Origin: Ignelater luminosus
Lineage: Eukaryota > Arthropoda > Insecta > Coleoptera > Elateridae
Direction of reading: 5' to 3'
Assembly: GCA_011009095.1 (NCBI GenBank)
Contig: VTPC01090705.1
Coordinates: 90,546 to 154,545 of the forward strand
DNA: 64,000 nt
Numbering within the stretch: the stretch's first letter is position 1; the number at the start of each line of letters is the position of its first letter. Below the pieces are notes generated by a model, which was not told the DNA's origin, made no database searches, and was given only the letters and a program-made list of their open reading frames with translations. Shown piece by piece: positions 57,431-64,000 of this stretch. A program made the translations under genes and the position numbers.

Positions 57431-60400
57431 CTCTAGAACATCGTTCAATTTTACCTGCTTGTACACGATAGTCAGTACTTGGCATCCCGTAATACAATCA
57501 AAGTTCGGTGCTAATTCACGACCTTTTGTCCAATATGATGGCTAAGTCAATTATCGTAAAACAGAGGGTCTCGCCACGGGTTTCCTAATGAAGAGATGAA
57601 TTTACAACATTTGAAAAAGAAGCTTCTCGAACTATCAAATATCTTCTGTAGACTTCTACTGAAAAGTACATTCAACTTCGGGAACCTTTTCTTGTAAATA
57701 CTGTAGATCCATGGTAACGTAATTCACTAACAAGGAAACTATCAAACACGATATACATATGTAATGTTCCATTGATCTTTCTAATAGTTCTCTTGTAAGT
57801 TGAATCGATATCCTATGTCCCAAGCGGTTTTAGTCATCCGTTGCTCGAAGACACAAAAATGCATTTTGACACAAAAGTTTTCCTGTATCTACAACAATGA
57901 TGGCACGGTATGGCGTTACAGAATGCTTAGAAGCTTAATGCTGTGTCTAACCATAAAGATATCGATTGGAATAAAAAACTGATCTCTTGGCCAAAAGAAA
58001 ATTTGTAAGATATAAGTATTTTTAGGACAACTAGAGATTCTAAGCCAAAAACAAAAAAACAAAATTAAGCAAAAAAAGTTAACCAAATATAGATTTGCAA
58101 ACAGCAAAGATCTTGGTCGGATAAGTGCAAGAAGAGGCAATAAGCAAAAGAAGCTTTGGAGTTCTAAGTTCTGCATTTTGGAGGAAAACTGATGAAAAGG
58201 GGGAATGTTTTCATTTTTCAGTTTAGAAAAGAAAAAGTTCATCAAGTTTTCGTGACTAGCTTTCTTCCTTTGTAATTATTTCGTGTTAACAATAAAGCTG
58301 GTATTTGCTAGCTGATTCCCACAAGAAAGCTTCTGATTAATAGAGCTGACATCAAATGTAGCACTATAGGTCCTATGACCCTAAGTGACATCTCAGACTG
58401 TACTCTCAGAAGCGATGGTGCTCCGCAAAGACATCGATGGGGTTCTGCAAATCTCTGTACTAAAACCTGAAAACTTAAAAAAAATATAAAGCGAAATAAA
58501 ATGAGATCTAATTTCGATATATTCGACCATCTGGTCTCTTCTAATTTTGATATACTCTGTAGTGTTTCTAAAGAACAAACACTGAATACTAAAACCAAAC
58601 CAAAGATTTTTAATTTTATACCAATAAAGCTGGATAACTGACTATCAGGATCTTAGCTAAGAACATCCAGGATTGTTCTTAAGCCCTTGAAGAGATTGTT
58701 CAACAAGGCTAATCAGTCGTAGGTATGTCAATTCTAATTATTAAAGGTTTTGAACTTTTGATTGAATTGAATGACATCACGACAGTGCCATTTTTAAAAT
58801 CTCCAACGAATGTTTTTGCAACTACCAGGCAGATCGTGTTTAAAGCTAAGAATAACCATCGCTCTGCCACTCGAGCCAAAATGGATTAAAAAAATCTTCT
58901 CAAAAGAAGAGATATCAATTTGGTGGAAATTCTTCAAATTTGCACAACCCACAATCTGTTTAGAATCATCTACCAAGGTATTCAGAACGATATCTACTCT
59001 AACTAGTCCTAGAATGAAAAAGTTAAGTTTTCCGAAGAATATCGAGGCTGTTTCCGGTTTCTTCCATATTGCAACTTGTAAGATCATAAATGATAACAAG
59101 AGAAGCAATACCACTAAGAACTATTTTTTTTGAAAAAGCCATCCTACATGATTAATGCTATGCTGTATTTTCAATTTTGAAGAAGTTATCAGAAACTTTG
59201 TTGTCTAGATCATCAAGAAAGGTTTTGCAGGCAGACCATAATATTCAGGCTGAAATGGCTTCGGATTAGAAGATTTTCTTGTAGATTCATTGATTCATTG
59301 TGCACTTTGTTACTTTAGAAAAAAACATTTTTAAGATTCATTTTTCTTTAGTTTAATATCATTTTTTCCTACACTTAAATATCATTAGGATAAAAACAAA
59401 ACAGTACAGAGAGAAATGCTCTGAGATAATCTGAGGCTAAATATAATAATCCAGACATAAATGGAGAGGAATCAACAAAGTTTGTTATGCAGCAACACCA
59501 ACTCGTTTAATTGCAAGAACTTTCGTCAGTCTTTCTGTATGGTTACAGAACAAAAAGTCAACTTTCTTTCTGAAGTACAGGTGAAGCAAAGTCATTTCGT
59601 GGTTGTTTTTTGAGAAGATTCTAATGTTGAAGTCTTGATTGTAACTTCTTTTCGGCCTTCCAACAGTTTCAGATTGCAAACAAAATCGTTTGGTTCATGT
59701 TGGGTTGAAATGGACAGTGCAGATGACGTACTTTGGCAGAGATATTGACTAAAAGCCACTCTCTTTTCGTTCATCAACTTTGGAGAGAGAGAAAGGGAAA
59801 GAAAAGAAGAGCTCACAGTGATTGAGCCGCGCTGGACTTCATCTGGGGTCTCTTTCGCCGAAATGGTTTGAACTTAATGATTGAGGACTAGAATATCATT
59901 CTTCTGTTCATCTTTCAAAAGCACAGAATCAAGTAATAGAATTATTCTGGTGATCTGGCTTTAAAGAGCTTGCTAATGAAGACTTCTACGTCATTATTTA
60001 TTATCAAATACTAATTTATCATGAAAAATGCAACCCAGATAACGAATAGTCGTTCATTGATTGTTAATGAAATTCGAGTCTTTTTCATTGTTACTGTTGT
60101 GAAAGTGTCAGAGATTTTTAAAAATCAATTGTGTTGTCATAAAACAGAGGAAGCTAACTTGGTAACTTTACCTTATTTCTCGTGTTTTAAGAGAAGAAAC
60201 TACAAGCAAACATCAAACGAGACGTGTCTTGGAAACTTTCATGTTTGATTATTTTAAAGCAAGGACACACCATATCTATCTCTTAATTTTACTAAGGACG
60301 TAGAGACTCGTAAGAACTTTTAAACAGCTGCACAATAGATAAAGTGACAAGATCTGATCTACTCAAAAAGTGGACAAATTAATTAGAAATAAAGAAAGGC

Positions 60401-63400
60401 TCTTCAAACCCAGCAATTGGGCAGGGTCTCCTCTGAACTCCGGTATGAAGGTTTAGATTTGTTATTGTTTTGAGGAGTCCCGCAGCATTGCATTACACAA
60501 AACAGCTAAGTGCCTAAAAGTCTTGTATCCTCCTGACGGAGGCCATACCGTAGATTCTTATAAGTCAACTGAAGAAGGAAAATGAGACAGACGGAACTTT
60601 AGAATCACGAACCTCCGTACGGTTTGTGGGCCCTCAAATAAATAACTAGAATCGGGGGAAGGCAACAGAAGGCACTTCGTGGGCCAAAAGCTGATTTTCC
60701 AGGTGAAACTAGTATCAAGGGCATAGAAAGCAGCTCAAATTGCAAATGTGGCTTTAGAAGTTTTAAAGTTTTAGTCTCGTGTAGATAAGTTGGTGAAATT
60801 CGAACTGAAAACCTCGTCAGAAGAGATTAATTGTACAGAGGTGAACTCGCTCCGATTCAGGCAAGGACAAGAGAAGGAATCTGACGGGCGCCGACTGAAG
60901 ATGGTTTCACTGAAAAGTCTGGACTTCTACTTGTCAACCTGTAGTGATAACGAAGGAACAAAACAGGAAACAAAAATGAAAAACGAAACTGACAACCCCG
61001 AGAGAACCCATAGGGTCAATTTACTATGCAGATTCAGAACTAGGGATGGTGCATTGAGTTTCTTAATTGGAAATGGGATCGATTACTATTTGGGTGGGAG
61101 TTAATCGTTGGATTAGCCTGAAACTACAGGGGTGGAATCGAAAATTTTTAGTGTTTAAATTGTTTATAATAAATATTCTGATATGGTGATCTCTCAGGTC
61201 TATCGCAACATCTAGTGGTTAAAAGAAAGTGTAAATTCAGGACTCACGGAATGAATCCAGAACATACCAGCAGAGCAAACTCAAAAGCAAATCAGCTACT
61301 GTATGGAAGTCTTCACCATTATATATAAAATTTACTTCTCATGCAATATAAAACAGAATTAATAAGTGAAGATACATAAATACATGAAATCGTCTAATAA
61401 AATTTTGGTGATGGGCGCCAGTAAAGTTTGGTACATTTATTGAAGGAAACTAAACGAGCTTATCATAAAGATTGTAATTAGGTCTAATTATCAGACTTAT
61501 TTTTTCCTTTGTATCAATTAATTAAAAATCCTCAAAGCTTCCAAACATTTCGAAAAATGTGTCCGTATAAATTTCCATCAAAGTATAAAAATAACGCTTA
61601 GTATATAAAATAACGTTATAAATTTTAATTACAGGTTAGTTTTTCGCTACTGTTCGAAGAGAAAATTCTTCAGATTCCTAAATTCGTTTTAAAAAATCCA
61701 GCAAGATATAGAAAACCAATAAATATTTAGGATTATGTCTCCTGTAATCAAGAGGCGGGCATCATTAAAAGACTTTTTTTCCTTTAATTATACATATTAT
61801 AGGTCCCACCTACTTAATCAGTTTTAATCTATTGGCTATTTAAAATTCATTTTAAATAACTGTTATTTGTATAAGTTGGCAATTTGTGCTTAATTATTCA
61901 TTCAATGCAAACATATAATAAATTTTTTAGTTTATTGGAAATTATGACACCTCGTTCGATTCTTGTTGGTCTTTAAAATTCTGTCAAACCGATTGTTATT
62001 TTGCACTTAATGATAACTAAATTAAAGTTGTGGCTTTTCGAGATACCATATCATTATAGTGAGATTAGGAGCTTTTTTCTTTAACCAAACAAAAATGTGT
62101 GAACGAACCTAGTTAACGTACTACATACACAAGAATATTTCTTCAACTGATACCGTAATAAATTCCACATGAAGCGGCCTTAAATCAGATATTCAACAAG
62201 AACAATGGTGCATTCATATGGTATAAGCGCGGTTTTATGTTTTATGTTTCCTAAATTAGGTGTTAGATATCCTTCTTGGCCAAAACCATGACAAATGCTT
62301 ACGTTTCGTGATAATATAAAAGCTCAAATTATATGCTTCTATACGTCAACAACCTGTTAATTTTTAGTTAATATTAGGAGGGTGGTAACAAGGTGCTCAC
62401 AGTATATATAGCTGCTTATATCTTTATCAGTTATCTGGTGAATTTAGAAAGTTTTATTATTTTCGAATCAGTATAAATCATGTGTTTGTTTTAATAAGAA
62501 AAAAAATGCTGGAAGATTTTTTTTTAGTTTTATTTAGAAAGTTTTGATCAGATATTAAAGTTGAAACAATAATAGTGGCTTTCTAATCTTTTTTTATGGC
62601 GATATTTTTTGATTTTCAAACAGTTCTTTGAAATCCGCACACGCAGTGTTGCAAGTATGAATTTCTCATAGAAAATGTTATTTATAGAATGCAATATATT
62701 TAAAAAAAAGTTATAATATAATAAATAATAATAATAATAAAAATAAACTAGATCAATAACAAACTGCAACATGATTTCCATGTTAGGTTAGAATCGACAT
62801 AAATAATAATCCATGAATATGCAGAGCTTTCACAGTGTACAAACACGTTCAGGGCAACCAGTCAGTGTTCAACATTACTTGTTATATGTGCAAATATTGA
62901 ATATTCATTTACATATGCATTCATAATTGCCTTATGGAAAGTTACTTTATAAAAATCGTAATCACTACAAAATAATATAACTTAGTTGAAAGAACTTTAA
63001 ATTAGATTTTATAAAGTAAGTTTAGAGATTATTATAATATTTTTGTAATCCAATCTGTAGGTTTAAACATTTTATGTATACTCAACTACATAATGGCATG
63101 TCATGTAAAGGTGTAGGGTTTGACATCTTGACATTATCTGAAAGATCTAATCAGTTTTAAACAGCACTTTGTACACAAATGCGATCTAAATCATCGTTTA
63201 AGCAACGCGACCCAATCACCATATCAATTTATGTACACACCATATCCGGAATTTATATCTCAACCTGTAAATGTCCATAATTTCAGTTTTTCACTCGTTT
63301 GTGCAAGTTTCGCAGCTGCTTGCACCTTTTATATAAACACACATACATCATTATTATTACCATCATTACCATTGTGTCGTTTCTTTGTCAATACGGAAAT

Positions 63401-64000
63401 GAATAAAAAGATTCCGACATGTCCAATTACGATTTGTAGCCATTTGGAACGGACCGATTTTTTCTACAATTAATTGGCCATCGACTGGGCCAATAAGGAA
63501 ACCGTTCACGAAATATTCGGCTACATTCTTCTACTACTGACTTGTGTGTTATGTATGCCTTTGTCTTTTCGATCAAACATGGAAGATCGGTTTTTCAGTT
63601 CTTCGGCAAAAACTCGTTTCGATTTTGATTGGCTGAATTGGAATCGCCGACTGGTTTTTGTGGTCTTATGTTTATATTGTGAAACAAACGGATACACCTC
63701 GGGTTTTTAATACGTCAAGTAGCTTATTTATTGATGTGTCTCCCTTCGGATACTAATCAGAATTTCTAGTTTTACTGCATTTTCTAAGAGCTTAAATTAC
63801 AACGCGTAATATATTCCGTGCTTTTTTCTATTTTTACAGAACTGATTTTCAAGAAGCAATTATTGGAAGAATTAAAATAGTTTAAATGAAAATTATGTAA
63901 TCACAAAAGGAAAAATTAAAAGAAAAATTTTTAAAAGACTTTTCACCAGTACTAAAAAAGAGTAACCTGATGCAATTCTGAAATTCCACAGCAATTATTA
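57431..64000. other. intronic sequence, no gene recognised
   Basis: At 57.4-61.1 kb the sequence is of ordinary complexity, with open frames of 60-109 codons on both strands that overlap one another and lack motifs. From 61.2 kb it is AT-rich, with an (AAT)n stretch near 62718-62745. At 63.19-63.72 kb a balanced-composition block stands out as a possible conserved noncoding element. No exon of the host gene was identified. Confidence 0.4.

Larger units (their letters stand above)
40535..64000 (-). other. ap: intron upstream of the LIM2 exon (runs out of window)
   Basis: It precedes the CAG acceptor at 40535-40537. I saw no LIM1 exon (C-x2-C ... H-x2-C-x2-C ... ending near CKEDYYR in the family) on the minus strand up to 64000. 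I infer that the intron exceeds 23 kb. It contains the AT-rich array, a mariner and several composite repeats. Confidence 0.6.

Noticed and set aside
58794..59133. Overlapping 106- and 107-codon frames on opposite strands
   Set aside because: No motif in either. Mutually overlapping frames of this size occur by chance in this composition.
60790..61104. 104-codon plus-strand frame
   Set aside because: No recognisable domain, no splice or promoter support.
40535..64000. LIM1 exon of the apterous-type gene
   Set aside because: No C-x2-C...H-x2-C-x2-C pattern followed by a CKEDYYR-like end and donor was seen on the minus strand.
1..64000. tRNA, rRNA or snRNA genes
   Set aside because: No cloverleaf-type A/B box pair or rRNA core was noticed by eye. 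A covariance-model scan would be needed to exclude tRNA-derived SINEs.

Overview
The window is a piece of an AT-rich animal nuclear genome, almost certainly an insect. It is not bacterial: there is no dense run of ORFs, and the only clear host coding sequence is two short exons with proper splice sites. Both lie on the minus strand and belong to one gene, an apterous-type LIM-homeobox gene (the insect counterpart of vertebrate LHX2/LHX9). The upstream exon (40125-40534) carries LIM domain 2 and a basic linker. The next exon (13097-13311) carries the homeodomain up to the conserved intron after residue 46. Their reading frames join in matching phase (1 base + 2 bases), so they are very probably consecutive exons across a 26.8 kb intron. 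I could not find the LIM-1 exon (expected above 40534) or the exon with homeodomain helix 3 (expected below 13097). These should lie outside the window, so nearly the whole 64 kb is intronic sequence of one developmental regulator.

The introns hold decayed mobile elements. In order they are: an RTE-like non-LTR reverse transcriptase (1.05-3.07 kb, minus), a mariner remnant (about 3.84-4.86 kb, minus), a jockey-like RT remnant (8.04-9.12 kb, plus), a 310-bp TIR element (16835-17144), an internally deleted R1-like non-LTR element (25.98-27.97 kb, plus), a short RT C-terminal fragment (49.26-49.55 kb, plus) and a second mariner with both terminal inverted repeats and TA duplications (55206-56224, minus).

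The most striking content is repeat architecture. A GC-rich composite repeat family appears at least eight times in both orientations (about 9.1-10.35, 14.2-14.5, 14.7-15.1, 21.5-22.65, 32.6-33.8, 44.16-44.49, 45.0-45.5 and 56.8-57.4 kb). It combines short CGGGCY-type tandem repeats rich in small inverted repeats, a module of TTTTCGTACTGA-like subrepeats, and a conserved head segment. One copy has 9-bp flanking direct repeats, which suggests it moved as a unit. Separate tandem arrays include: about 320-bp units (16.44-18.03 kb) interrupted by the TIR element; about 410-510-bp units (34.87-37.26 kb); a 5.3-kb AT-rich array (41.47-46.76 kb) interrupted by two composite-repeat insertions; a 306-bp direct duplication (50.28-50.87 kb); and a degenerate repeat around an AACCAAGTTGG motif (49.0-49.25 and 51.3-52.0 kb).

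The rest is high-complexity AT-rich intron. A few blocks in it look like candidate regulatory DNA by composition only, and this could be settled by cross-species alignment.
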